Made by a program: the position numbers and the translations under genes
Source: JBBIND01 sp037444075
GTDB lineage: Bacteria > Acidobacteriota > Terriglobia > Bryobacterales > Bryobacteraceae
Length of the DNA stretch: 54,664 nt
Assembly: GCA_037444075.1 (NCBI GenBank)
Contig: JBBIND010000019.1
Span: 1-54,664, forward strand
Reading direction: 5' to 3'
Notes under the pieces: generated by a model
Seen by the model: only the letters and a program-made list of their open reading frames with translations
Told to the model about the DNA's origin: nothing
The model's database searches: none
Shown here: piece by piece, positions 24,280 to 32,040 of the stretch
Layout: each line of letters opens with the position of its first letter
Numbering within the stretch: the stretch's first letter is position 1

Positions 24280-25233
24280 ATGCGCGGATACCGCCTCGTC
24301 CTGATCCTGTTGTGGATAGCCGGCTGCGGCGCCGGCTACGCCTATATCCGCAGAGGCGATTACACGCTGGCCTTGGCCTTGCCCGTGCTAGGCGCGATGC
24401 TGGTGGAGTTGTCCCTGTACGCCGGGCTGGCTTTCCAGGGCATTCGCATGCGGTGGGAGAACCTGGGCCGGTTCCTGCCGTGGGTGCTCGCAGCAAGCGC
24501 GCTTGCGCCGTACGCCGGATACAGCCTTCCCACGGGACAGTTTCACTGGGTATCCTTTGCCACGCTATCCGCATTGGTGGTGTTAGCCGCATTCTGGTTC
24601 GTGCTCCTGCCACGCAGCAGGGTGACCGATGCGTTTTTCCTGGCGCTGATGGCGGCGGTAGTGCTGGCAAAAGTGTTCCGCGGCATCTATGCCAGTCCTC
24701 TCGAAGGCCTGCGCATCGATGTGTTGGGTCAATTGATGTGGATTCGGGTGGGCCTTACAGCGGTGTTGGCAATGCGCAAGCCCGAAGGGCTGGGATTCGG
24801 TTTCTGGCCTTCGGCGGCGGAATGGGTGGTGGGCGTCCGCCACTACGCCTGTTTCCTGCCGCTGGGCGTGGTCCTGACCTACGGGCTGGGATTTGCGCAG
24901 TTGAGTCCTGCCGCGGGCTTCTGGTGGAAGGCTCCGGCCACTTTCTTCGGCATCCTGTGGGTGGTGGCGCTCTCGGAAGAGCTGTTCTTCCGGGGCATGC
25001 TCCAAGCCTGGCTGGTGGAGGCCATGGGGCGCGCTACGGGCGTCCTGACGGCGTCGATGATCTTCGGCCTCGTGCACCTTCCGTTCAGGGACTTTCCGAA
25101 CTGGAAGTTCGCCTTGCTCTCGGCCCTCGCCGGCGCCTTCTACGGCTATGCTTTCTTGAGGGGCCGCGGCATCCGCGCGGCCATGGTCACGCACGCCCTG
25201 GTGGTAACCACCTGGCGGAGTTTCTTCGCATGA
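24280..25233 (+). CDS. CPBP/CAAX-type intramembrane metalloprotease
   Basis: 317-aa polytopic membrane protein (about eight hydrophobic helices) with the Abi/CAAX protease motifs: EELFFR at residues 233-238, FGLVHLPF with His266 and THAL with His305; these Glu and His residues bind the catalytic zinc or activate water in the family. Bacterial members may process membrane proteins or provide immunity to peptides; the substrate here is unknown. TAACAT ends 7 nt before the ATG, so a separate leaderless transcript is possible, although the gene also follows the TPR operon by only 38 bp. Confidence 0.85.
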   Translation: MRGYRLVLILLWIAGCGAGYAYIRRGDYTLALALPVLGAMLVELSLYAGLAFQGIRMRWENLGRFLPWVLAASALAPYAGYSLPTGQFHWVSFATLSALVVLAAFWFVLLPRSRVTDAFFLALMAAVVLAKVFRGIYASPLEGLRIDVLGQLMWIRVGLTAVLAMRKPEGLGFGFWPSAAEWVVGVRHYACFLPLGVVLTYGLGFAQLSPAAGFWWKAPATFFGILWVVALSEELFFRGMLQAWLVEAMGRATGVLTASMIFGLVHLPFRDFPNWKFALLSALAGAFYGYAFLRGRGIRAAMVTHALVVTTWRSFFA

Positions 25234-25270
25234 GCAGCCGCGGTTTGTGTGCCCGCGCGGGCGGCATGGA

Positions 25271-26533
25271 TTAGAGAGCCGCGAGCGCCTGCTCGAAATC
25301 GCGCAGCAAGTCCCGCCAATCCTCGATACCGACCGAGATGCGCACCAGGCCCTCCGTGACTCCGGCGACCGCGAGTTCTTCCTCCGTCCAGGAAGAGTGC
25401 GTGGTGCTCATGGGATGGCAAACCAGGGTCTCGACGCCGCCCAACGAAACGGCATTGCGGGCAATCCTCAAATTCCGTAGAAAATCGAACGCGGCGCGTT
25501 TGCCGCCTTCGAGTTCGAGGGAGAACATGGCGCCAGGGTACCGGCATTGAGCGTCGCGTATGCTGATCTGTTCGGGATCTTCAAAGAGAGTCGGGTAGTA
25601 GATCCTGTTCACCTTGGCGTGCGGGGCGAGCCTTTCGGCGATTCGCTGAGCGTTCTTGCTGGCGCGGTTCATGCGCAGAGTCACGGTGGGCAAGCGCCCG
25701 TCCAGAAGCCAGCATTCATCCGGCGGCAGGATGTTGCCGAAGAGAATCCGCTGTGAGCGCATTTGTTGGATGAGGTCGACATTCCCGGCCAGCGCCACGC
25801 CTGCTATCAGGTCGCTGAACCCGCTGAGGTACTTGGTGGCTGAGTAGAGAACGAGATCGGCGCCGAGCGGCAGAGGATGCTGGAAAGCCGGTCCGAGCAA
25901 CGTGTTGTCCACCATGACGATCGGCTTCGGGTCGCGCTGCGAAGCCACTTCGACGGCGCGGCGGATGTCGGTCATCACCAGCGTGGGATTGGCGGGTGTC
26001 TCAATGAACACGATGCGCAGGTGGGGTGTCTTGGCGATCGCCTCATCCAACTCGGACGTGCGCCCTCCCACGACGGCAGTTCCCCGGAGCCCGAACGGTT
26101 CCAGCGTCTGGTGAATGAGGTGCTGGGTGCCGCCGTAGAGAGGCACGGTATAGACAATGTGATCACCCGGACGGGCGAACGTAAAGAACGCGGTGGTAAT
26201 GGCCGCCATTCCGGAATTGAACACCGCGGCAGCCTGAGCGCCGGGCTCGAGAGGGACAATCTGGTCCTCCAGAATCTCGGCGTTCGGGTGATTGATGCGG
26301 GCGTAAATCAGATCGACGTCCTCGCCTTCGGCGGGCTTGGACTTGCCCCCGGCGATGGCAAAGGCTCGCTCGGCCGCCTCCGGACTGCTGAACACATACG
26401 TGGAAGTCCGGAACACAGCCGGACGGGCCGACCCGACGGACAGCCTGGGGTCAAACCCACGCGTCAGCACAGCCGTGGGCGGACGAACACTGCCGGCTGC
26501 GGAAGCGTGCGACGAACTCTTGTTTTCGGACAT
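25271..26533 (-). CDS. Cys/Met metabolism PLP-dependent enzyme (cystathionine gamma-synthase/methionine gamma-lyase-like)
   Basis: 420-aa trans-sulfuration family enzyme. The PLP lysine sits in SATKYLSGFSD (near residue 235), with upstream family motifs FNSGMAAITTAFFTFARPGD, VPLYGGTQHLIHQTLEPFG, FIETPANPTLVMTDI and VMVDNTLLGPAF, and the C-terminal SLGGVETLVCHPMSTTHSSW. It should act on sulfur amino acids (gamma-replacement or gamma/beta-elimination); sequence alone does not separate synthase from lyase. About 30 residues of low-complexity N-terminus precede the catalytic domain. Shine-Dalgarno GGGAG before the ATG. Stands alone, convergent with the protease gene. Confidence 0.88.
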   Translation of the reverse strand: MSENKSSSHASAAGSVRPPTAVLTRGFDPRLSVGSARPAVFRTSTYVFSSPEAAERAFAIAGGKSKPAEGEDVDLIYARINHPNAEILEDQIVPLEPGAQAAAVFNSGMAAITTAFFTFARPGDHIVYTVPLYGGTQHLIHQTLEPFGLRGTAVVGGRTSELDEAIAKTPHLRIVFIETPANPTLVMTDIRRAVEVASQRDPKPIVMVDNTLLGPAFQHPLPLGADLVLYSATKYLSGFSDLIAGVALAGNVDLIQQMRSQRILFGNILPPDECWLLDGRLPTVTLRMNRASKNAQRIAERLAPHAKVNRIYYPTLFEDPEQISIRDAQCRYPGAMFSLELEGGKRAAFDFLRNLRIARNAVSLGGVETLVCHPMSTTHSSWTEEELAVAGVTEGLVRISVGIEDWRDLLRDFEQALAAL

Positions 26534-26716
26534 GGCAATCTCCCTTCCAAGTGTACCGCCACGCCAGGCATTTCAACGGCATACGGACGCGCAGGGCCCC
26601 GACTGGTGGCCGCGGCAAGTCAGCCCATTCTTAGGTGGAACTAAGCTTTATGACTGATGGGAAACGCAGGCATCTTAAGTTAGAATCCGTGTCAGACAGG
26701 TGGAGCGCAGCTGGAC

Positions 26717-26935
26717 ATGGGCATATCAAGACCGGGCAAAACTCACTATACGGAGCACGAAGCCGCGGCAGAATTGGGCGTCGACGTGCATGAGTTCAGG
26801 TCGCTGGTGAAACAGCACATCCTCGACGGCGAGGCGCAAGTGACCGCGCTCTCGCGCATCAGCATCTATCCCAGTGACCTGCTGGTGCTCAGACTGCTGG
26901 CGCGCCGGCAGGAGGAGGCCACAGCTCAGGATTGA
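26717..26935 (+). CDS. small MerR/excisionase-like HTH protein
   Basis: 72 aa, reading YTEHEAAAELGVDVHEFRSL, then VKQHILDGEAQ and SRISIYPSDLLVLRLL, which resembles the winged helix of excisionase/MerR DNA-binding domains without an effector domain. Its last 47 bp overlap the convergent dehydrogenase gene. TTAGAAT around 26680 may be its -10. It could be a small regulator; the target is unknown. Confidence 0.65.
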   Translation: MGISRPGKTHYTEHEAAAELGVDVHEFRSLVKQHILDGEAQVTALSRISIYPSDLLVLRLLARRQEEATAQD

Positions 26936-27887
26936 GCAGGTGCGGCGGACGGCGCCCCTCCAGCGCAGCCACCGCGTTTTCCGCAGCCATCATGCACATG
27001 CGGCGCCGCGTGTCCACCGAAGCGCTGGCAATGTGCGGAGCCACCACGACGTTGGGCAGTTTCAGCAGACCGGGGTGCACCTCGGGTTCCCGCTCGAAAA
27101 CGTCCAGACCCGCGCCGGTAATCACGCCGTTTTCCAAGGCTTCCACCAGGGCAGCCTCGTCCACGACCGGACCTCGGGCGGTATTGACCAGCACCGCGGT
27201 CGGCTTCATCAGCCTGAGCTCTTTGGCGCCAATCAGGTGCCGGGTTGACTCGCGCAGAGGCACATGCAGGCTGACGAAATCCGATTCGCGCAACAGCTGT
27301 TCCGCGGACACACGCTCCAGGCCAAGTTCCTGCTCGATTTCCGGAGAGGCGGCCTCCACATCGCTGTATAGCACGCGCATGGAAAACCCGCGCGCGCGCC
27401 GCGCTACAGCCTGTCCGATGCGTCCCATGCCGAAGATGCCCAGCGTGCGGGCGTGGATGTCCCGGCCTACCAGCAGGTCGATGGTCCATTTGCTCCACAA
27501 ACCGGCGTGCACGTACTCGTGGGCCTCCACCAGCCGGCGGGAAGCGGCCAGCATCAGGGTGAAGGCAAAGTCCGCCGTGGTCTCAGTGAGCACGTCCGGC
27601 GTGTTGGTGACCATGATGCCGGCCCGCGTGGCAGCAGGCACGTCGATATTGTCGTAGCCGACGGCCACGTTGGCGATGATGCGCACTGAGCCCAGCGCCT
27701 GAATCAGAGAGGCGTCCAATTTGTCGGTCAACTGGCTGACAATGGCGAGCTTGCCTTGGGCCCGCTGCAGTAACTGCTCCGGGCTCAACCCCTGGTCGGA
27801 GCCCTGGTAGTCCACATCGCAGTGCTGCGAGAGGTAATCGACAGCTTCCTGATAGACGCGTTTGGTAACAAGGATGGGTGGTTTCAC
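26889..27887 (-). CDS. D-2-hydroxyacid dehydrogenase (glyoxylate/hydroxypyruvate reductase type)
   Basis: 332-aa NAD(P)H-dependent reductase of 2-keto acids. It has the dinucleotide motif GMGRIGQAVARRA, the substrate Arg in NTARGPVVDEAAL, the catalytic Glu region FEREPEVHPGLL and the catalytic His in PHIASASVDTR. The N-terminal start KPPILVTKRVYQEAV fits the family when the GTG at 27887 is used; the ATG at 27905 would lie within the predicted promoter. The promoter (TTGTAC, 18 bp, GACAAT) ends 8 nt before the GTG. Transcribed divergently from a 3-hydroxyisobutyrate-dehydrogenase-like gene, an enzyme class also acting on small hydroxyacids, so the two may share a pathway such as glyoxylate handling. 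Confidence 0.88.
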   Translation of the reverse strand: MKPPILVTKRVYQEAVDYLSQHCDVDYQGSDQGLSPEQLLQRAQGKLAIVSQLTDKLDASLIQALGSVRIIANVAVGYDNIDVPAATRAGIMVTNTPDVLTETTADFAFTLMLAASRRLVEAHEYVHAGLWSKWTIDLLVGRDIHARTLGIFGMGRIGQAVARRARGFSMRVLYSDVEAASPEIEQELGLERVSAEQLLRESDFVSLHVPLRESTRHLIGAKELRLMKPTAVLVNTARGPVVDEAALVEALENGVITGAGLDVFEREPEVHPGLLKLPNVVVAPHIASASVDTRRRMCMMAAENAVAALEGRRPPHLLNPELWPPPAGAPAV

Positions 27888-27895
27888 GCTCGAAA

Positions 27896-27926
27896 ATTGT
27901 CGCACAGCGGGAGCGGGCCGTACAAT
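27896..27926. promoter_or_regulatory. overlapping divergent promoters
   Basis: Plus strand: -35 TTGTCG (27897-27902), 18 bp, -10 TACAAT (27921-27926), serving the 27957 gene. Minus strand: -35 TTGTAC (27925-27920), 18 bp, -10 GACAAT (27901-27896), serving the 27887 gene. Each -10 coincides with the other promoter's -35, so RNA polymerase can occupy only one at a time. Confidence 0.5.
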
Positions 27927-27956
27927 GGAGCTTTCCGCTCACCATAGGGAGGTTTC

Positions 27957-28850
27957 ATGGCAAAACTCGCGTTTCTGGGCCTGGGCATCATGGGTTATCC
28001 GATGGCCCGCAACCTGTGCCGCACCGGACACACGCTTCGCGTTTGGTCCCACACCGGGAGCAAAGCCGGTCGGTTGGCCGAAGAGGAGGGAGCCACGGCT
28101 TGCTCCTCGCCGGGCGAGGCAGCCGAGGATGCGGAGTGCATTTTCCTGTGCGTCGGGGACACGGCCATGTCCCAGGAAGTGATTCTGGGCCCGGGCGGCG
28201 TTGCTGAAACAGCCAAAGCGGGCACGGTCGTGGTGGATGCCAGCACCGTGTCTCCGGAAGCGAGCCGCCGCATGGCAGCGGCCTTGGCGAGCCGGGGCGT
28301 GGAGATGTTGGACGCGCCCTGCACCGGTTCGCGCGCCGGAGCCGAAGGCGCCTCGCTCACCTTCATGGTGGGCGGCAAAGCCGGCACGCTTGAAAAGGTC
28401 CGACCCTACCTGGAAGCCATGGGGAAGCAGATCTACTATTGCGGCGGAGCCGGGATGGGTCTTCAGGCGAAGCTGAGCCAAAACCTGATTCTGGCCAACC
28501 TGATGCAAGCATTCAATGAAGGGCTGGTTCTGAGCACGAAGGCGGGCGTTTCTCCCAAACTCATGCTGGAGATTCTCAACAACAGCGCGGCGCGCTCGGG
28601 GTTGATCGCGGTGAAGGCTCCCGCCGTATTCGCGCGCAATTTTGAGACCAATTTCTCCCTGAGGTGGATGCACAAGGACGTGGGGCTGGCACTCGATTCC
28701 GCAAATCAGATGCAAGTACCAGTGCCGCTGACAGCGGTGACGCTTCAAATGCTTCAAGCCGGGTTGGCACAAGGGCTGGGTGAAGATGATTTCTGCTGTA
28801 GTATCAAGGTGTTGGAGAGAATCGCCGGGGTAGAGGTGGAAGAAAAATAG
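27957..28850 (+). CDS. 3-hydroxyisobutyrate dehydrogenase-like NAD(P) oxidoreductase
   Basis: 297-aa beta-hydroxyacid dehydrogenase. N-terminal Rossmann motif FLGLGIMGYPMARNLCRTGH, substrate-binding loop DAPCTGSRAGAEGASLTFMV, and the catalytic Lys segment GLQAKLSQNLILANLMQAF (near residue 171). Members reduce glyoxylate and succinic semialdehyde or oxidise 3-hydroxyisobutyrate; the GxxGxGxP-like start and the DAPCTGS loop do not settle which. A good Shine-Dalgarno (GGGAGG) precedes the ATG, in contrast to its leaderless divergent partner. Confidence 0.9.
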   Translation: MAKLAFLGLGIMGYPMARNLCRTGHTLRVWSHTGSKAGRLAEEEGATACSSPGEAAEDAECIFLCVGDTAMSQEVILGPGGVAETAKAGTVVVDASTVSPEASRRMAAALASRGVEMLDAPCTGSRAGAEGASLTFMVGGKAGTLEKVRPYLEAMGKQIYYCGGAGMGLQAKLSQNLILANLMQAFNEGLVLSTKAGVSPKLMLEILNNSAARSGLIAVKAPAVFARNFETNFSLRWMHKDVGLALDSANQMQVPVPLTAVTLQMLQAGLAQGLGEDDFCCSIKVLERIAGVEVEEK

Positions 28851-28886
28851 AGTTTCTACAAATTTTTGTTGCATTCTCCTGAAGGG

Positions 28887-29044
28887 TATACTAAAATTTG
28901 TATCAAGCCGGGGAGGCAACTCCCACCAAAGCGAGACTAACCTCACATAAAAGACCCCTGAAGCAATCCTCCCCGGCGCCCCAAAGGGGCAATTTATTCA
29001 GAAGATGCACCGAGCCGACGCCGACTGCTCTCATGTGCCTCCCC
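28887..29044 (+). ncRNA. putative structured leader or small RNA upstream of dxr
   Basis: A TATACT -10 (28887-28892) is followed by a perfect 10-bp inverted repeat, GCCGGGGAGG (28907-28916) with CCTCCCCGGC (28968-28977), closing a 51-nt loop. Directly after it lies a terminator-like hairpin GCCCC-AAA-GGGGC (28978-28990) with an AATTTATTC tail. A third segment GCCTCCCC (29037-29044) is an exact complement of 28910-28917, so it competes with the first pairing. This layout suits an attenuator or riboswitch-like element, or a ~100-nt sRNA. It matches no RNA family I can recall. Seen: the pairings. Inferred: function. Confidence 0.4.
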
Positions 29045-29056
29045 TCCTAAAAAGCT

Positions 29057-29098
29057 ATGGAATCTGGAAGCAGTGATATGATTTTCCTTGAGGCCTGA
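29057..29098 (+). other. possible 13-codon upstream ORF
   Basis: ATG...TGA reading MESGSSDMIFLEA, ending 22 nt before the dxr ATG. It has no strong Shine-Dalgarno. It may be chance, but it lies between the putative RNA element and dxr. Confidence 0.15.
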
Positions 29099-29120
29099 AA
29101 ATCCGGGCCGGCCGCGCTGA

Positions 29121-30311
29121 ATGAAAACACTGACCATCCTCGGCTCCACGGGCTCCATTGGCGTGAGCACGATGGACGTCATTGGGCGCCAACCAGAGCT
29201 TTACAGAGTCCACGCCCTCGTCGCTGGTGAGAATGTATCGCTGTTGGCCGGCCAAATCGCCCAATTCCGCCCACAAGTGGCTGTCGTTGCAACGGAATCC
29301 GCTCGAGAGAGTCTAATACAAAGGCTTGCCGATACAGGCGTGCCTAAGTCAGCCTGGCCCGCACTGGAATGCGGAGCGACTGCGCGGATTGCCGCAGCGG
29401 CAGCTGACGAAGTGGACTTTGTAATGTCGGCCATCGTTGGAGTTCACGGATTGGAGGCAACCTACGAGGCGGTCCGCCGCGGCAAGACCGTGGGCTTGGC
29501 GAACAAAGAGGTCCTGGTAGCAGGCGGGAAACTGGTCGTGGAAGCCGCCCGCGCCTCCAGCACGGAACTGTTGCCCGTGGATAGTGAACATAACGGAGCG
29601 CATCAATGCCTGCGGGCGGGTTCAAGAAAAGAAGTGGCCCGCTTGATCCTGACGGCATCCGGCGGACCGTTCCGGGATACCAGCCTGGGACAATTGCGTG
29701 AGGTGACTCCTGCGCAGGCTTTGGCGCATCCAACCTGGAAGATGGGTCCGCGCATTACGATCGATTCGGCCACCATGATGAACAAGGGCTTCGAAGTGAT
29801 CGAAGCCTGCTGGCTGTTCGGTTTTGCGCCCGAGGAAGTGGAGGTGGTGATTCACCCCCAATCGAGCGTGCATGCCATGGTGGAATACGCCGATGGTAGT
29901 GTCATGGCGCAAGCATCCGTGACGGACATGCGCATGCCCATCCAATACGCATTGACTTATCCTGAAAGGCATCCGGCGCCTGTACCGCGATTGGAGTGGA
30001 ACCAGCCAAGGTGCTGGGAGTTCTATGCTCCGGACCTCAAGAAGTTCCGTCTGCTGAAGCTCGCTTATGAAGCGCAGGCAGCCGGCGGAACCGCTGGTTG
30101 CACATTGAACGCCGCTGATGAAGTGGCTGTGGATGCTTTTCTGAAGGGAGAAATTGACTTCTTGGCCATCGCGGAAGTGGCGGAAGAGGCTCTTTCCAGC
30201 CTGCCGCATCGTGAAGCTGCTTCGGTGGAAGAACTTCTGGAGATCGACGCAGAGTCGCGCGAGGTGGCGCGCCGGGCGGTCCGGAGGCGTCCTGCCGGGT
30301 GCCGCAGGTGA
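29121..30311 (+). CDS. dxr: 1-deoxy-D-xylulose 5-phosphate reductoisomerase
   Basis: 396-aa NADPH-dependent enzyme making 2-C-methyl-D-erythritol 4-phosphate, the first committed step of the MEP isoprenoid pathway. N-terminal ILGSTGSIGVSTMDVI (NADPH site, residues ~6-20), metal and substrate loop PVDSEHNGAHQCL, TASGGPFRD and the motif HPTWKMGPRITIDSATMMNKG are all present, as is the flexible-loop region VVIHPQSSVHAMVEY. The C-terminus has the expected TLNAADEVAVDAFL. The loop reads SEHNGAHQ where most enzymes have SEHSAIFQ. rseP follows after 20 bp, a common pairing. A structured leader precedes it. Confidence 0.96.
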   Translation: MKTLTILGSTGSIGVSTMDVIGRQPELYRVHALVAGENVSLLAGQIAQFRPQVAVVATESARESLIQRLADTGVPKSAWPALECGATARIAAAAADEVDFVMSAIVGVHGLEATYEAVRRGKTVGLANKEVLVAGGKLVVEAARASSTELLPVDSEHNGAHQCLRAGSRKEVARLILTASGGPFRDTSLGQLREVTPAQALAHPTWKMGPRITIDSATMMNKGFEVIEACWLFGFAPEEVEVVIHPQSSVHAMVEYADGSVMAQASVTDMRMPIQYALTYPERHPAPVPRLEWNQPRCWEFYAPDLKKFRLLKLAYEAQAAGGTAGCTLNAADEVAVDAFLKGEIDFLAIAEVAEEALSSLPHREAASVEELLEIDAESREVARRAVRRRPAGCRR

Positions 30312-30331
30312 AGGAGTAAACGGCTAGGCAC

Positions 30332-31654
30332 ATGGCTCTGTTTGAGAACATCTGGTGGCTGCTGGTCCTGATCGGCGTCATGATCATGGTGCACGAGTTG
30401 GGCCATTACTGGGCGGCCAGGATTTTTGACGTTCGGGTGGAGGTCTTCAGTTTTGGCTTCGGTCCCCGCCTGTTCAGTTTCCGGCGCGGTGAGACCGAGT
30501 TCCGTTTTTCGCTGATCCTGTTCGGCGGCTATGTAAAGATGGCCGGCGAGCACGGCAACGAGGAGGAAGCCCGAAGCGACCCACATTCTTTCCTGGCGAA
30601 ACCCCGCTGGCAACGGCTGATCATCGCGTTCGCGGGACCCTGGATGAACCTGGTGCTGGCGGTGGCGCTGCTGACCGGCTTGTTCATGGCGCGCTACCCG
30701 AAGTTGCCGGATCCTGCGACGGCGGGAGTCATCGGCCACGTTGCGTCCGGCTCTCCGGCGGCGAAAGCGGGCATCCGGGAAGGCGACCGCATCGTAAAGA
30801 TCGGAGGCATCTCCAATCCGGGCTGGGAAGATGTCTTCATACAGGAAGTCTCCAACGCCCGCCGAGCGGTAGAAGTTACCGTGGAGCGCGAGGGCAAGCG
30901 CGTGACGTTGTCGTTGACGCCTGAGTTGGATGCCCGGACGGGCGTCGGCTACGCTGGGTGGGCCGAACAATCCGAAATCCAGATTGCCGGCGTTTTGACG
31001 GGCATGGACGCGGAACGCGCAGGCCTGCAGCGCGGCGATATCCTGTTGACCATCAACGGCCAGACTATCCGCTCCACCAACCGTTTGCAGGAGGTGATTC
31101 AGGGCAGCCACGGCGAGCCTGTGGAGATCCTTTATTCGCGGGATGGAGTGAGGAACAAGATTCAGGTGCTGCCCAGGCGGGTGGAATCCGAGGGCAGCGC
31201 GCGTTGGATGATCGGCGTGGAATTGGAACCCCGCGTGGTCATGACACAGCTTCCCTTCCCCGAGGCCTTCATGGAATCGGTGAAGCACAATGTCAAGAGC
31301 GCGACGCTGATTTACCAGTTTCTCCGCGGCATCATCGAGAGACGGATGTCAGCCAAGTCGCTGGAGGGGCCCATCCGCATTGCCCAACTCTCGGGTGACG
31401 CCGCGCGCCAGGGTCCCAGCGCCTTTATCGCACTCATGGCCATGGTAAGCCTGAACCTTGCCATCTTCAACCTGCTGCCCATTCCCATACTGGACGGAGG
31501 CGTGATTCTCCTGCTGCTCGTGGAGATGACCATGCGCCGCGACCTGAGCGTGCCGGTGCGGGAAGCCGTCATCAAGGTGGGTTTTGTGGCGTTGATGGCG
31601 GTGGTGGCGTTCGTGCTCTACAACGACCTTTCCAAGGTGCTGATGCCGGGTTAG
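30332..31654 (+). CDS. rseP: RIP zinc metalloprotease RseP (site-2 protease)
   Basis: 440-aa inner-membrane protease that cleaves transmembrane segments of regulatory proteins, classically anti-sigma factors after a first cut. HELGH at residues 21-25 holds the catalytic Glu and zinc His residues; the third ligand Asp is in NLLPIPILDGG near the C-terminus. Two PDZ domains lie between (VIGHVASGSPAAKAGIREGD; GVLTGMDAERAGLQRGDILL). Four membrane segments are visible. Length fits the family. Co-transcribed with dxr; a GGAG about 15 nt upstream is a distant Shine-Dalgarno. Confidence 0.96.
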   Translation: MALFENIWWLLVLIGVMIMVHELGHYWAARIFDVRVEVFSFGFGPRLFSFRRGETEFRFSLILFGGYVKMAGEHGNEEEARSDPHSFLAKPRWQRLIIAFAGPWMNLVLAVALLTGLFMARYPKLPDPATAGVIGHVASGSPAAKAGIREGDRIVKIGGISNPGWEDVFIQEVSNARRAVEVTVEREGKRVTLSLTPELDARTGVGYAGWAEQSEIQIAGVLTGMDAERAGLQRGDILLTINGQTIRSTNRLQEVIQGSHGEPVEILYSRDGVRNKIQVLPRRVESEGSARWMIGVELEPRVVMTQLPFPEAFMESVKHNVKSATLIYQFLRGIIERRMSAKSLEGPIRIAQLSGDAARQGPSAFIALMAMVSLNLAIFNLLPIPILDGGVILLLLVEMTMRRDLSVPVREAVIKVGFVALMAVVAFVLYNDLSKVLMPG

Positions 31655-31923
31655 GAGTTCCTTTAGAGGCGCTAGTTCTACCCCTAAGCATAGACAACTC
31701 AGCCGCCTGAGCGCGGTTCCATACCCTGCAATAAGGCCTCATAGCCGATGTCCTCCGGGCCCGGGAACCCGATCCGGAGGGTGCGTTTTTCCCGCTTCAA
31801 ACCTCTCCTTTGCGATCCCCTCGTGGCATCCGCCAGCGGTGCAGCTCGAGTCACTGATTTGACTCGAAGCAGAGCGCGGGTGTATACCAGCAGGTATCGG
31901 TTCAGAGAACCAGATTCCAAATG
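31655..31923. other. intergenic, no gene seen
   Basis: About 270 bp between rseP and the receptor promoter. No ORF on either strand looks real and no clear terminator is seen. A GC-rich stretch around 31766-31790 contains short self-complementary runs. Confidence 0.4.
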
Positions 31924-32040
31924 TTGACGATTCGCGCGCGCTAAGATAATGCCCGTGCGAGTTTGTTTTTGGGGGTCGCCAAGAAATTGGCAGCAGAGTA
32001 GCAACCGGTCCTTTCTGGCCGTAAAGAGGAAAGGTCAGAC
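31924..32040 (+). promoter_or_regulatory. receptor promoter and structured 5' leader
   Basis: -35 TTGACG (31924-31929) with -10 candidates GATAAT (31945-31950, 15-bp spacer) or TAATGC (31947-31952, 17-bp spacer). The ~85-nt leader has a hairpin GCCAA-GAAA-TTGGC (31978-31991) with a GAAA tetraloop, then a 6-bp stem CCTTTC (32010-32015) / GAAAGG (32029-32034) that pairs the Shine-Dalgarno AGGAAAGG before the ATG at 32041. This could regulate translation. Confidence 0.45.
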
